64,000 bases of DNA from the NCBI RefSeq assembly GCF_002151125.1, contig NZ_MDJZ01000017.1:186001-250000 (forward strand). Reading direction: 5' to 3'. Every line of letters begins with the position of its first letter. The stretch's first letter is position 1. Origin of the DNA: Clavibacter michiganensis (lineage in GTDB: Bacteria; Actinomycetota; Actinomycetes; Actinomycetales; Microbacteriaceae). Of the stretch, positions 8,055 to 16,334 are shown piece after piece. The translations under genes were made by a program, and so were the position numbers. The notes under the pieces are model-generated. The model was given only the letters and a program-made list of their open reading frames with translations. It made no database searches and was not told the DNA's origin.

Positions 8055-8824
8055 TCCGCGGCCTTGAGCATGTAGCCGCTGCCGCGCACCGTGTGGATCA
8101 TCGGGTTCCGCCCGGCGTCGATCTTGCGCCGCAGGTAGGAGATGTAGATCTCGACCACGCTCGACTTGCCGCCGAAGTCGTAGCTCCACACCCGGTCGAG
8201 GATCTGCAGCTTGCTCAGCACGCGGCGCGGGTTCCGCATCAGGTAGCGCAGCAGCTCGAACTCGGTCGCGGTGAGCTCGATCGGGTCGCCGGCGCGGGCG
8301 ACCTCGTGGCTGTCCTCGTCGAGGGTGAGGTCGCCGACGCGGATCACGGGGTCGACGGTGTCGCTGACCACGAGGGTCGAGCGGCGGATGAGGCCGCGCA
8401 GCCGGGCGACGACCTCCTCGAGGCTGAACGGCTTGGTCACGTAGTCGTCGCCGCCGGCGGTGAGGCCGGCGAGGCGGTCGTCGAGCGAGTCCTTCGCGGT
8501 GAGGAACAGCACGGGGATGTCCTCGGCGTCGGCGCGCAGGCGCGAGAGCACCTGGAGCCCGTCGAGGTCCGGCAGCATGATGTCGAGCACCACGGCGTCG
8601 GGCTTGAACTCGCGGGCGGCGGCGAGCGCCTGGTGCCCGTTCTCGGCCGTGCGGATCTGCCAGCCCTCGTAGCGCAGCGCCATCTGGAGCAGGTCGGTGA
8701 GCGACGCCTCGTCGTCGACGACGAGCACCCGGATGGGCGACCCGTCGGCGCGGGTGAGGCGGGGCTGCGGGGCGGCGGCGGGCTGGAAGCCGGAGGGCGT
8801 TGCGGTGGTCACGGGATCCATCAT
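8051..8824 (-). CDS. OmpR-family response regulator
   Basis: Protein of about 257 aa. Receiver domain from IRVLVVDDEASLTDLL (acidic pocket DDE), phospho-acceptor Asp in VVLDIMLPDLDG, conserved Thr in VLFLTAKDS and Lys in DDYVTKPFS; then an OmpR winged helix with ELTATEFELLRYLMRNP and KSSVVEIYISYLRRKID, close in style to TrcR of mycobacteria. First gene of the operon with the sensor kinase. Two adjacent ATG codons (8824, 8821) are equally possible starts. Confidence 0.93.
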   Translation of the reverse strand: MMDPVTTATPSGFQPAAAPQPRLTRADGSPIRVLVVDDEASLTDLLQMALRYEGWQIRTAENGHQALAAAREFKPDAVVLDIMLPDLDGLQVLSRLRADAEDIPVLFLTAKDSLDDRLAGLTAGGDDYVTKPFSLEEVVARLRGLIRRSTLVVSDTVDPVIRVGDLTLDEDSHEVARAGDPIELTATEFELLRYLMRNPRRVLSKLQILDRVWSYDFGGKSSVVEIYISYLRRKIDAGRNPMIHTVRGSGYMLKAAE

Positions 8825-8902
8825 CCGCACGTTCCTATGAGACGTCCATGAGGCGGCCATGGAGCGACTGCGGCGGCTCCGGGACGACGACGGGCCCGGG
8901 AC

Positions 8903-8941
8903 GACGACGGGCCCGGCGCGTGGTGCGCCGGGCCCGTCGTC
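8903..8941 (-). terminator. Hairpin terminator downstream of the terC-like gene
   Basis: Perfect 17-bp inverted repeat (left arm GACGACGGGCCCGGCGC) with a 5-nt loop, lying between the stop of the TerC gene and the start of the response regulator. No T tract. Confidence 0.75.
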
Positions 8942-8962
8942 GATGCGGGGTCGTGCGGACGG

Positions 8963-9991
8963 CTAGTGCTTGTCCTCCGTCGCGCGCGTCACGGTCTCGC
9001 CCTCGACCGTCTTCCGGTCGCCCTTCTCCTTGTCGCCGCGGGTCTTCGCGAGGCTCGCGACGGTGGCGACCGCGATGGTCGCGCCGATGAAGAGGAGCGA
9101 GAACCAGATGGGGATCTCGGGCGCCCACAGCATCGGCTCGCCGCCGTTGATGAAGGGCAGCTCGTTGACGTGCATCGCGTGCAGCACGAGCTTCGCGCCG
9201 ATGAACGCGAGGATGACCGCGAGGCCCTGCGACAGGTACACGAGGCGCTCGAGCAGGCCGCCGATGAGGAAGTACAGCTGGCGGAGCCCCATCAGCGCGA
9301 AGGCGTTCGCGGTGAACACGATGTACGCCTCGTTCGTGAGGCCGTAGATGGCGGGGATCGAGTCGAGCGCGAACACCAGGTCGATGAAGCCGATCGCGAC
9401 GACGCACAGGAACAGCGGCGTGACGAAGCGCTTGCCGTCGATCTTGGTGGTGAAGCGGTCGCCGACGAACTCGTCGTGGACGGGGAGGATCCGGCGTGCG
9501 ACGCGCACGAACAGGTTGTCCGCCGCGTTGCCGCCGTGGTCGCCCTTCAGCTGCTGGTACGCGAGCACGAACAGCAGGGCGCCGAAGATGTAGAAGACCC
9601 AGGAGAAGTTCTCGATGAGCGCGGCGCCGAGCGCGATGAAGCCGGCGCGCATGATCAGCGCGATGACGATGCCGATCATCAGCACCTTCTGCTGGTACTT
9701 CCGCGGCACGGCGAACCCGGTCATGATCAGCAGGAACACGAACAGGTTGTCGATCGACAGGGCCTTCTCGGTGAGGTAGCCGGCGAAGTACTCGCCGCCG
9801 TATCCCCAGCCGCTCGTGAAGCCGATGCCGACGCCGAAGAGCAGCGCGAGGCCGATGTAGAAGGCCGACCAGCGGGCGGACTCGCCGATGGTGGGCTCGT
9901 GCGGCTTGCGCACGTGGGTGAAGAACTCGTAGACGAAGAACGCGATGGTGACCGCGATCGTGATGAGCCAGGTGGTCGTGGTGATGTTCAC
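8963..9991 (-). CDS. TerC/Alx-family membrane protein
   Basis: Protein of 342 aa with about eight or nine transmembrane helices. Family signatures: EKALSIDNLFVFLLIM and VFALDSIPAIYGLT, the two acidic-residue helices that form the metal site. TerC/Alx proteins export manganese or other divalent metal, sometimes loading secreted enzymes, and are linked to tellurite resistance by name. The charged C-terminal tail (KTRGDKEKGDRKTVEGE) is cytoplasmic. Sits alone between a terminator and the next operon; no Mn riboswitch is visible in its 150-nt upstream region. Confidence 0.9.
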   Translation of the reverse strand: MNITTTTWLITIAVTIAFFVYEFFTHVRKPHEPTIGESARWSAFYIGLALLFGVGIGFTSGWGYGGEYFAGYLTEKALSIDNLFVFLLIMTGFAVPRKYQQKVLMIGIVIALIMRAGFIALGAALIENFSWVFYIFGALLFVLAYQQLKGDHGGNAADNLFVRVARRILPVHDEFVGDRFTTKIDGKRFVTPLFLCVVAIGFIDLVFALDSIPAIYGLTNEAYIVFTANAFALMGLRQLYFLIGGLLERLVYLSQGLAVILAFIGAKLVLHAMHVNELPFINGGEPMLWAPEIPIWFSLLFIGATIAVATVASLAKTRGDKEKGDRKTVEGETVTRATEDKH

Positions 9992-10143
9992 GGGGGTCTC
10001 CGGTGATGAGGCCGACGGGAATCGGGGACGGCTGGGTGGCGCGCGGACTCGACCATGATCCCATGCGGGATGTCCTCACACCGGGGAAATGCCTGCGCCT
10101 ACGCTCCGCGGATCGTCCGTGCCGCGCGCTGTGCGCCGCCGCG

Positions 10144-11082
10144 TCAGGTCAGGCTCGGCGCCTCGAACGGGTACGCGACGTAGGCGAACCGGCGCGAGTC
10201 CGGCGCCCAGCTCGTGACGTTGATGGTGCCCTGGCCGCCGGGGAAGGCGGCGAGGTCGCGCGTGCGGTGGCTCTGCCGGTCGATGACGCGGAGGATCACG
10301 TCGCGGTCGGCCGGATGCCCGAGCGTGCCGGGCGGGAAGCTCAGGTAGACGATGTGCTCGCCGTCCGGCGACGGGTGGGGGAACCAGTTGACGCGCTCGT
10401 CGGACGTGAACTGGTGCGTGTCGGTGCCGTCGACGCGCATCGTGAACAGCTGCGCGTGGCCCGGCGCGTCCGACCCGCGCTCGGAGTTGAAGTAGAGCCA
10501 GCCGCCGTCGGGCGAGAACTCGACGCCGTCGTCGGGGAAGCCGTCGTCGGTGAGCTGCGTGGTGGGGCCGCCGTCGACGGGCACGAGGTGGATGTTCGTG
10601 GTCCACTCGCCGCGCGCGTCGACCTGGCCGCCGATGACGCTGAGCATCGAACCGTCGGGCGAGACGCCGTGCAGGTAGTTCTTGAAGCCGAGCGCCGGAT
10701 CCCGATCGGCCGTGATCCGCCGCCCCTCCCCGCCCGCGCCGTCGTTCCAGAGGACGTCGTAGAGGTGGCCGTCGCGGCCGGAGACGTAGACGTGCGCGCC
10801 GTCGGGCGACATGACGTGGTCGTTGTTGATGGGCGGGACGCCGCCGAGGTCGACCGCCTGGAAGTCGACGGCGGGCTCGGGCAGGTCCGGATCCGGCTCC
10901 TCGGCGTCGGGCGCGGGCAGCCGCCACAGCCCGCCCTCGGCGTTGACGACGAGCCAGCGGCCGTCGGGCGTCCAGTTGGGCGCCTCGATGTGCAGCACGG
11001 CCGACTCGGCGACCATGCGCTCGGCGCCCGTCTCGACGTCGACGACGAGGAGGCGGGCCAGCTGGCCGTCGCGCAGCGTCAC
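10144..11082 (-). CDS. TolB-like beta-propeller protein (oligogalacturonide-lyase-like)
   Basis: Protein of 312 aa built from repeated propeller blades, each with a SPDG/TPDG turn: NWTPDGRWLVVN, VMSPDGAHVYVS, GVSPDGSMLSVI, EFSPDGGWLYFN, HPSPDGEHIVYL, WAPDSRRFAYVA. No signal peptide, so probably cytosolic. Proteins of this kind next to sugar isomerases are usually annotated as TolB-family or oligogalacturonate lyase-like; the catalytic residues of the latter cannot be confirmed. The GTG start overlaps the stop of the upstream isomerase by 4 nt, so the two are one operon and probably act on the same carbohydrate. Confidence 0.75.
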   Translation of the reverse strand: MTLRDGQLARLLVVDVETGAERMVAESAVLHIEAPNWTPDGRWLVVNAEGGLWRLPAPDAEEPDPDLPEPAVDFQAVDLGGVPPINNDHVMSPDGAHVYVSGRDGHLYDVLWNDGAGGEGRRITADRDPALGFKNYLHGVSPDGSMLSVIGGQVDARGEWTTNIHLVPVDGGPTTQLTDDGFPDDGVEFSPDGGWLYFNSERGSDAPGHAQLFTMRVDGTDTHQFTSDERVNWFPHPSPDGEHIVYLSFPPGTLGHPADRDVILRVIDRQSHRTRDLAAFPGGQGTINVTSWAPDSRRFAYVAYPFEAPSLT

Positions 11083-12122
11083 GCGGTGGTTCCGGTGGGC
11101 GCGTCGTCCCGGTTGTTCGCGAACGCCGAGTCGAAGAGGTTGTCGGGCGTCGGCCAGAGGAGGGAGCGCACCTGCGCGAGGGCGTCGGGGGCGCCGTGGA
11201 GTCGGTCCATCCCCGCATCCTCCCACTCGACCGAGACCGGGCCGTCGTAGCCGATGCTGCGCAGCGCCCGGAACGCCCGCTCGAAGGGCACGTCGCCGTG
11301 GCCGACGGAGACGAAGTCCCAGCCGCGGCGCGGGTCGCCCCAGCCGAGGTGGGATCCGAGCCGGCCGCCGCGGCCGTTCGAGGTGCTCACCTTCGTGTCC
11401 TTGGCGTGCACGTGGTAGATCCGGTCGGCGAAGTCGAGGAGGAAGCCCACCGGGTCGATGTCCTGCCACATCATGTGGCTCGGATCCCAGTTGAGCCCGA
11501 AGCCGGGGCGGTGCCCGATGGCCTCGAGCGTGCGGCGGGTGGTCCAGTAGTCGTAGGCGATCTCGCTCGGGTGCACCTCGAGCGCGTACCGCACGCCCTC
11601 GTCGTCGAACACGTCGATGATCGGGTTCCAGCGGTCGGCGAAGTCCTGGTAGCCCGCGTCGATGACCGACGCCGGCACGGGCGGGAACATCGCGACGTAC
11701 GGCCAGATGCGGGATCCGGTGAAGCCCGTCACGCGCGTGACCCCGAGCCCGGCGGCCGCCTTCGCCGTGAGCTTCAGCTCCTCGGCGGCGCGCTGGCGCA
11801 CGCCCTCGGCCTCACCGTCGCCCCACACCTTCGAGCGGAGGATCGCCTGGTGCCGGAAGTCGATGGGGTCGTCGCACACGGCCTGGCCGGTGAGGTGCTG
11901 CGAGAGCGCGGACACCCGGAGGCCGTGCCGCTCGAGGATCTCGAGGCGTCCGCGGAGGTACGCCGGCTCCTCCGCCGCGCGCCACACGTCGAGGTGCTCG
12001 GCGGAGCACGCGATCTCGAGGGCGTCGAAGCCCCAGCCGCTCGCGAGCCGGGCGACCTCCTCCAGCGGCAGGTCGGCCCACTGGCCGGTGAAGAGCGCTA
12101 CGGGCGTGGTGATCTGGGGCAT
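11079..12122 (-). CDS. Sugar phosphate isomerase/epimerase (xylose-isomerase-like TIM barrel)
   Basis: Protein of 347 aa. The metal-binding residues of AP-endonuclease-2/xylose-isomerase-like barrels are visible: Glu in YALEVHPSE, Asp/His in NWDPSHMMW, His in YHVHAKDTK and Glu in PVSVEWEDAG. Such enzymes interconvert ketoses/aldoses or epimerise sugars, often in inositol or plant-sugar breakdown; substrate unknown. First gene of a two-gene operon with the propeller protein. Confidence 0.88.
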   Translation of the reverse strand: MPQITTPVALFTGQWADLPLEEVARLASGWGFDALEIACSAEHLDVWRAAEEPAYLRGRLEILERHGLRVSALSQHLTGQAVCDDPIDFRHQAILRSKVWGDGEAEGVRQRAAEELKLTAKAAAGLGVTRVTGFTGSRIWPYVAMFPPVPASVIDAGYQDFADRWNPIIDVFDDEGVRYALEVHPSEIAYDYWTTRRTLEAIGHRPGFGLNWDPSHMMWQDIDPVGFLLDFADRIYHVHAKDTKVSTSNGRGGRLGSHLGWGDPRRGWDFVSVGHGDVPFERAFRALRSIGYDGPVSVEWEDAGMDRLHGAPDALAQVRSLLWPTPDNLFDSAFANNRDDAPTGTTA

Positions 12123-12165
12123 GGTTCCCTCTCGTCGACGGTGACGGGTGATGTGCGGTGCGGTG

Positions 12166-12215
12166 GCGCGGCCCGGTGACGGCGCGCGGGATCCACGCTA
12201 CACACCGGGCCGCGC
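12166..12215 (-). terminator. Long hairpin after the LAP operon
   Basis: Perfect 13-bp inverted repeat (left arm GCGCGGCCCGGTG) with a 24-nt loop, 17 nt beyond the stop of the last gene of the peptide cluster. It also overlaps the probable promoter region of the isomerase gene, so attenuation of read-through is possible. Confidence 0.55.
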
Positions 12216-12232
12216 CCGCTCACGGGTGGGCG

Positions 12233-13021
12233 TCAGCGAAAGTTCGCCGACTGCGTGCGCTGGTAGCCCGCGAGGGTGATGCCGCCGAGGAGCAGCGCCC
12301 AGGCCGCGAGGAGGAGCAGCGGGATCCCCGTCGCGGCCGTGTCGTGCCGGGCCGCGGCGCTCGTCAGCGTGCTCCATGCGCCCGTCGGCAGCAGCACAGT
12401 GAGGGACTCCCACGGGGTGCCGCTCGTGTCGCCGCCCGTGAACAGGCCGCCCGCGAAGGACAGTGGCAGGTACACGAGGTTGGCGAGGCCGAGCGCGCCG
12501 CGGGCGGGGAACCAGTAGCCCATCGCGAGCCCCAGCAGCGCCATCGGGACGGCGCCGGCCACGACGGCGAGCGCGACGGCGCCGAGCGTCGGCGCGTCCA
12601 CCCGGACGCCGCCCGCGAGGACCCCGACGGCGACCACCGGGATCACGAACGCCACCCCGAAGACGCACGCGACCGTGAGCTTGGCCGCGAGCCGGATCCA
12701 CGCGGGCACCGGGGCCGTGAACAGCCAGCGCTCCCACGGCGATTCCCGGGCCGACGCGACGCCGACCCCGAACTGGAACGTCACCGTGCCGAGCACCGAG
12801 AAGAGCACGTAGCCGAGCAGCACGCTGAGCCTCGCGCTCGGCGGACCGCCCTGCGGCAGGCCGACGACCGCGTAGATGAGCACGGGGTACGCGAGGAGCG
12901 GCAGCACGAAGGCGGGCATGCGCGCGTTCTGCGCGAGCTCGCTCACGACGTGGGCGCGGTAGATCGCCAGCCGGCGGCGCGCGGTGGGGCGGGTCGGGGT
13001 CGTCGTCGGCGCGGCGGTCAT
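12233..13021 (-). CDS. ABC-2 type permease of the LAP cluster
   Basis: Protein of 262 aa with six hydrophobic segments (for example FVLPLLAYPVLIYAVVGLP, VAFVIPVVAVGVLAGGVRV, IPLLLLAAWALLLGGITLAG). ESPWERWLFTAPVPAW is the cytoplasmic loop typical of ABC-2 permeases that face a CcmA-like ATPase. It is the last gene of the operon and its ATG overlaps the ATPase stop by 4 nt. With that ATPase it most likely exports the modified peptide and may also give self-protection, as SagGHI do for streptolysin S. Confidence 0.85.
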   Translation of the reverse strand: MTAAPTTTPTRPTARRRLAIYRAHVVSELAQNARMPAFVLPLLAYPVLIYAVVGLPQGGPPSARLSVLLGYVLFSVLGTVTFQFGVGVASARESPWERWLFTAPVPAWIRLAAKLTVACVFGVAFVIPVVAVGVLAGGVRVDAPTLGAVALAVVAGAVPMALLGLAMGYWFPARGALGLANLVYLPLSFAGGLFTGGDTSGTPWESLTVLLPTGAWSTLTSAAARHDTAATGIPLLLLAAWALLLGGITLAGYQRTQSANFR

Positions 13022-14046
13022 CGGGGGCACCCCACGGGACCCTCGGCGCCCACGGGACCCTCGGCGCCCACGGGACCGCCAGCGCCCACGGGACCGCCAG
13101 CGCCCACGGCATCCGCGGCGCGCGACGGTTCCCCGGGGATCGCCTCCGCGCCGCCCGCCAGCACGCGCTCCACGATCTCGCCGAGTCCCGGCTCGACGAC
13201 CGTGATGGCCGGCTGCGGCACGGCGGCGAGCACGAGCCCGGCGACGACGTCCGAGCGGTCGGTGTCGATGACCCACCGGATCCGCTCGAGGCCGCGGGGC
13301 TCCTCCCCCGCCTCGGGCACCGCGCCGCATGACCGCAGGCGCCGCGCCTCGGCGGCGGTCGCGTCGAAGCCGACCCGCCGCACGCCGGTCAGCCCGCGGA
13401 AGTCGGCGGCGGTCCAGTGCCCGACGACGCGACCGTGGTCGAGGCAGACGACGGTGTCGGCGAGCGCCGCCACCTCCTCCATGTCGTGCGACGCGAGGAG
13501 CACGGTGCGCCCGGAGTCGCGGACCGCGGCGATGGCGTCGCGCACGGCGGCCCGACCCGGGATGTCGAGCGCCGCGGAGGGCTCGTCGAGCACCACGACG
13601 GGCGTGCCCGCGCCCACGACGCAGGCGAGGGCGACGCGTCGGCGCTCGCCTCCGCTCAGCCCGCCGGTCTGGCGCGCCGCGAGGCGGTCGAGGTCGAAGC
13701 GGTCGATCGCCGCGGCCGGCGTGAGCGCGCCGGCGTGCGGCACGAGGGCGAGCGCCAGCACCTCGCGCACCGTGAGGTACTCGGGGAACGCGAGCGCCTG
13801 CGGCATCACGGCGACCAGCGCCGCCGTGGGCCCGCCGCGCCGCACGTCGTGGCCGAGCACGCGCGCCCGGCCCGCGTCCGGGCGCCGGGTGGCGGTCAGG
13901 ACGTCGATCGCCGTCGTCTTGCCGGATCCGTTCGGCCCGAGCAGGGCGTGCACGAGCCCCGGTGCGAGCGAGAAGGACGCGCCGTCGAGCGCGCGCGTCC
14001 GACCGAAGGTGCGCGTGATCCCGTCGAGCTCCACCGCGTCAGTCAT
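13018..14046 (-). CDS. ABC transporter ATPase of the LAP cluster, with a repeat tail
   Basis: Protein of 342 aa. Walker A GPNGSGKTT (about residue 38), Q loop MPQALAFPEYLT, signature LSGGERRRVA, Walker B PVVVLDEPSAALD and H loop ASHDMEE, all of the CcmA/drug-exporter type. The last 25 or so residues are four copies of the hexapeptide VGAGGP/VGAEGP, encoded by an 18-bp minisatellite (13031-13110), which is not part of the family fold. Overlaps the dehydrogenase gene before it by 8 nt and the permease after it by 4 nt. Confidence 0.92.
   Translation of the reverse strand: MTDAVELDGITRTFGRTRALDGASFSLAPGLVHALLGPNGSGKTTAIDVLTATRRPDAGRARVLGHDVRRGGPTAALVAVMPQALAFPEYLTVREVLALALVPHAGALTPAAAIDRFDLDRLAARQTGGLSGGERRRVALACVVGAGTPVVVLDEPSAALDIPGRAAVRDAIAAVRDSGRTVLLASHDMEEVAALADTVVCLDHGRVVGHWTAADFRGLTGVRRVGFDATAAEARRLRSCGAVPEAGEEPRGLERIRWVIDTDRSDVVAGLVLAAVPQPAITVVEPGLGEIVERVLAGGAEAIPGEPSRAADAVGAGGPVGAGGPVGAEGPVGAEGPVGCPR
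13031..13110. repeat. 18-bp minisatellite inside the ABC ATPase gene
   Basis: Two copies of CCCACGGGACCCTCGGCG (13031-13048, 13049-13066) and two of CCCACGGGACCGCCAGCG (13067-13084, 13085-13102) followed by a partial unit. Length is a multiple of three, so gain or loss of a unit keeps the reading frame and changes only the number of hexapeptides in the C-terminal tail. Confidence 0.95.
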
Positions 14047-15007
14047 GCGACGCCTCCTCCCGCGCCAGGCGCCGCGCGCCCGGCTCGGCGCCGCCGAAGG
14101 AGATCGCGTACAGGGACGACTGCGTCACGCCGTCGAGTCCGAGCACCGCGTCGAGCTCGTGGTCCACGAAGCCGACCCAGCCGAGGACCGGCAGCCCGAG
14201 CGCCGTCGCGACCAGGAGCGCGTTCTGCCCCACGTGCCCGGCCTCGAGCAGGGTGAGCCGGTAGCCGCGCAGCCCGTACTTGCAGCGGGAGCGCTCGAAG
14301 CTGCCCGTGATGACGACGGTCACCGCGGCGGTCTCCGGGATGGGCGCCATGAGCGAGGGCGCTGCCCGGCGGAAGCGCGCGAGCCGCCCGTCGCGGTCGA
14401 GCCCGGAGACGTCGACGAGCGTCTCCTCCAGGGGGTCGAGCTGGTGGATCCCCGGCTCGAGCCCCACGACCGACCGCGCGACCACGTGCAGGTCGAGCGG
14501 GTACAGCCCGCCGCCCGACGGGACGAACCGACCCGGCGTGCCGCCGCCCCGCGGGCCGTACGCCAGCCGCAGCACCGTGGCGAGGTCCGCGAGATCGACC
14601 GGACGCCCGAGCGTGCGCGGATCCGCCGACCGGCGCGCCGCCAGCGTCGCGCCCAGCTCGTGCCGGAGCGGGAGCGCACGCGGCAGCGGGAGCGCGGGGA
14701 GCAGCCGCGGCGCGGAGGTGGCACCGCCCGGGCCGGCGTCCGCGACGCCCTGGGCCTCCTGTGCCATCTGGTGCGCGTACCGGACGTCGGTCCAGCCGGG
14801 GTGGGTGATCCGCGTGATCTTCGACGCCTCGTGGAAGTCCTCCGCGGGGTCGCCCGCCTGCCGGTCGACGGCGCCTCCGACGCTGAAGATCGGCCCCACG
14901 CTCCCGAGGGACCGGGCGGACGCGGCGCCACCGGGATGCGCCGGGGCGGACGGATCCGTCGGGGCCGCCACCCGGTCGGGTGCGGCGTCGGTCTCGATGG
15001 TGCTCAT
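14039..15007 (-). CDS. SagB-type FMN dehydrogenase of the LAP cluster (azoline to azole oxidation)
   Basis: Protein of 322 aa of the nitroreductase fold. RRSADPRTLG and LRLAYGPRGGGTPGRFVPSG, then LYPLDLHVVARSV and KYGLRGYRLTLLEAGH, followed by GQNALLVATALGLP, are the FMN-binding and substrate loops of SagB/McbC-type thiazoline and oxazoline dehydrogenases. It would aromatise azolines made by the YcaO enzyme to thiazoles or oxazoles. The first 100 or so residues are a poorly conserved N-terminal extension typical of SagB proteins. A strong ribosome-binding site (AGGAGGATCCC) precedes the ATG. Confidence 0.88.
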   Translation of the reverse strand: MSTIETDAAPDRVAAPTDPSAPAHPGGAASARSLGSVGPIFSVGGAVDRQAGDPAEDFHEASKITRITHPGWTDVRYAHQMAQEAQGVADAGPGGATSAPRLLPALPLPRALPLRHELGATLAARRSADPRTLGRPVDLADLATVLRLAYGPRGGGTPGRFVPSGGGLYPLDLHVVARSVVGLEPGIHQLDPLEETLVDVSGLDRDGRLARFRRAAPSLMAPIPETAAVTVVITGSFERSRCKYGLRGYRLTLLEAGHVGQNALLVATALGLPVLGWVGFVDHELDAVLGLDGVTQSSLYAISFGGAEPGARRLAREEASHD

Positions 15008-15071
15008 GGGATCCTCCTGGTGCTGCGGGCGGTGGGCCGGACGACGCCGGCGGGGACGCGGGCGCGGGCGG

Positions 15072-16334
15072 TCACGGGAACGGGTGCGGGACGGGGACGA
15101 GGTCGGCCGGCCCGTCGAGGGCGGGCCCGTCGCGCCACCGCCGGTAGAGGCGCGGGTGCCCGAGGAACCGGGCCGCGTGGACCACGTCGAGCGCCACGAG
15201 GTCGGGGCTGAGCGCCCGCACCACGTGGAAGCCGGCGGCGCGCACCTCGGGGGCCGTGATCTCCGTGAGCAGCACCTCGATGCCCTCGCGATCGAGCCCG
15301 GTCACCACCGCGGCCCAGCTGGCCGGGCCGCCGACGGCTGCGACCCGCTCGTCCGACGCGTCGAGCGCGGCGGTGAGACCGCGTGCCGATGGGCGGCAGT
15401 GCAGCCGGATGTGGTCCTCGAACTCGACCACGTCCGCCGGGTCGATCGTCGGCTCCGCCAGCAGCCGCAGGCACCAGTTGTGCGTGTGCAGCGCCTCGCG
15501 GACCGCGTTGAGCACGGCCCGGTCGAGCCGGAAGTCGGCCGCGCAGCCCACCGCGACCCCGATCCGGTCGCTGCGCATGACGGCCAGCAGCACGGGCACG
15601 TCGGCGGCCGCGTCCAGCACGCGCACCGTGAACGACGCGCCGAACCGGCCGCACAGCTCCTCGAGGCGCTCGAGCTCGCGCAGCGTGGCGGCGGTCAGCC
15701 GGGGGCTGCCGCGCCAGTCGAAGGCCGGGGGCGTGGATCCGCGCAGCCACATCCGCTGGAACGCGTCGCGCTCCACGAGCTCGAGCACGGCGCGGCCGGC
15801 CGCGAACCCGAAGTGCGGCCCCGCCGCGACCCCGGACGACGTCGCCGGCTCCACGTGCGGCTCGCGGTGCCCGTCGGCCCGGTGCGGGTCGTCGAACACC
15901 ACGAGCTGCGCGGGCACGTGCACGGTCGCGCCGCCGTGCAGGGAGCGCGCCGGCATCCAGGTGAGGAGGTCGCCCTGCTCGGCGCGCTCGTAGTGGAAGG
16001 ACGGATCCTCCCGCTGCGCGGGGTGGAAGCGCTGGAAGGCGTCCGGCCCCACCTGGCGGGCGTCGGCGCCGAGCGGCGCGCACAATCCGCCGGGCGCGCC
16101 CGCGAGCGACATGCGCTCGACCGCCTCGCCGATGCAGGACCGGCGGGCCTCCAGCCGGGATCCGCCGGGCCCCATGCTGAAGCGCTCGGACGGCGTGCCG
16201 GTGAGGAACTCCGTGTCGGCGGACCGGCCCGAGTACAGCGCGTCCGGGATGGCGTCGGGCGTGAAGGCCATGGGATGCGCGTGCTCGACGAGGCCGGTGT
16301 ACGGGCTGACGACGCCCGCGCCGCCGCGGCTCAT
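15072..16334 (-). CDS. YcaO-domain cyclodehydratase of the LAP cluster
   Basis: Protein of 420 aa. It uses ATP to activate peptide amide bonds so that Cys/Ser/Thr side chains cyclise to azolines. ATP/Mg-binding motifs of YcaO proteins are present: RSCIGEAVERMS (about 65-76) and ELVERDAFQRMW (about 185-196). The protein ends in VPVPHPFP, matching the PxPxP C terminus that marks YcaO enzymes acting on azole peptides rather than on RimO-type ribosomal targets. The ATG overlaps the stop of the leader-binding protein gene by 4 nt. The two halves (SagC-like and SagD-like) are separate proteins here. Confidence 0.93.
   Translation of the reverse strand: MSRGGAGVVSPYTGLVEHAHPMAFTPDAIPDALYSGRSADTEFLTGTPSERFSMGPGGSRLEARRSCIGEAVERMSLAGAPGGLCAPLGADARQVGPDAFQRFHPAQREDPSFHYERAEQGDLLTWMPARSLHGGATVHVPAQLVVFDDPHRADGHREPHVEPATSSGVAAGPHFGFAAGRAVLELVERDAFQRMWLRGSTPPAFDWRGSPRLTAATLRELERLEELCGRFGASFTVRVLDAAADVPVLLAVMRSDRIGVAVGCAADFRLDRAVLNAVREALHTHNWCLRLLAEPTIDPADVVEFEDHIRLHCRPSARGLTAALDASDERVAAVGGPASWAAVVTGLDREGIEVLLTEITAPEVRAAGFHVVRALSPDLVALDVVHAARFLGHPRLYRRWRDGPALDGPADLVPVPHPFP

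Noticed and set aside
9992-10143. Manganese (yybP-ykoY) riboswitch before the TerC gene
   Set aside because: No conserved core is visible in the 150 nt upstream; only a short ATCCC/GGGAT repeat.
12158-15211. A 1017-codon open frame opposite the LAP operon
   Set aside because: Low-complexity Arg/Pro/Ala translation antisense to four well-supported genes; no domain.
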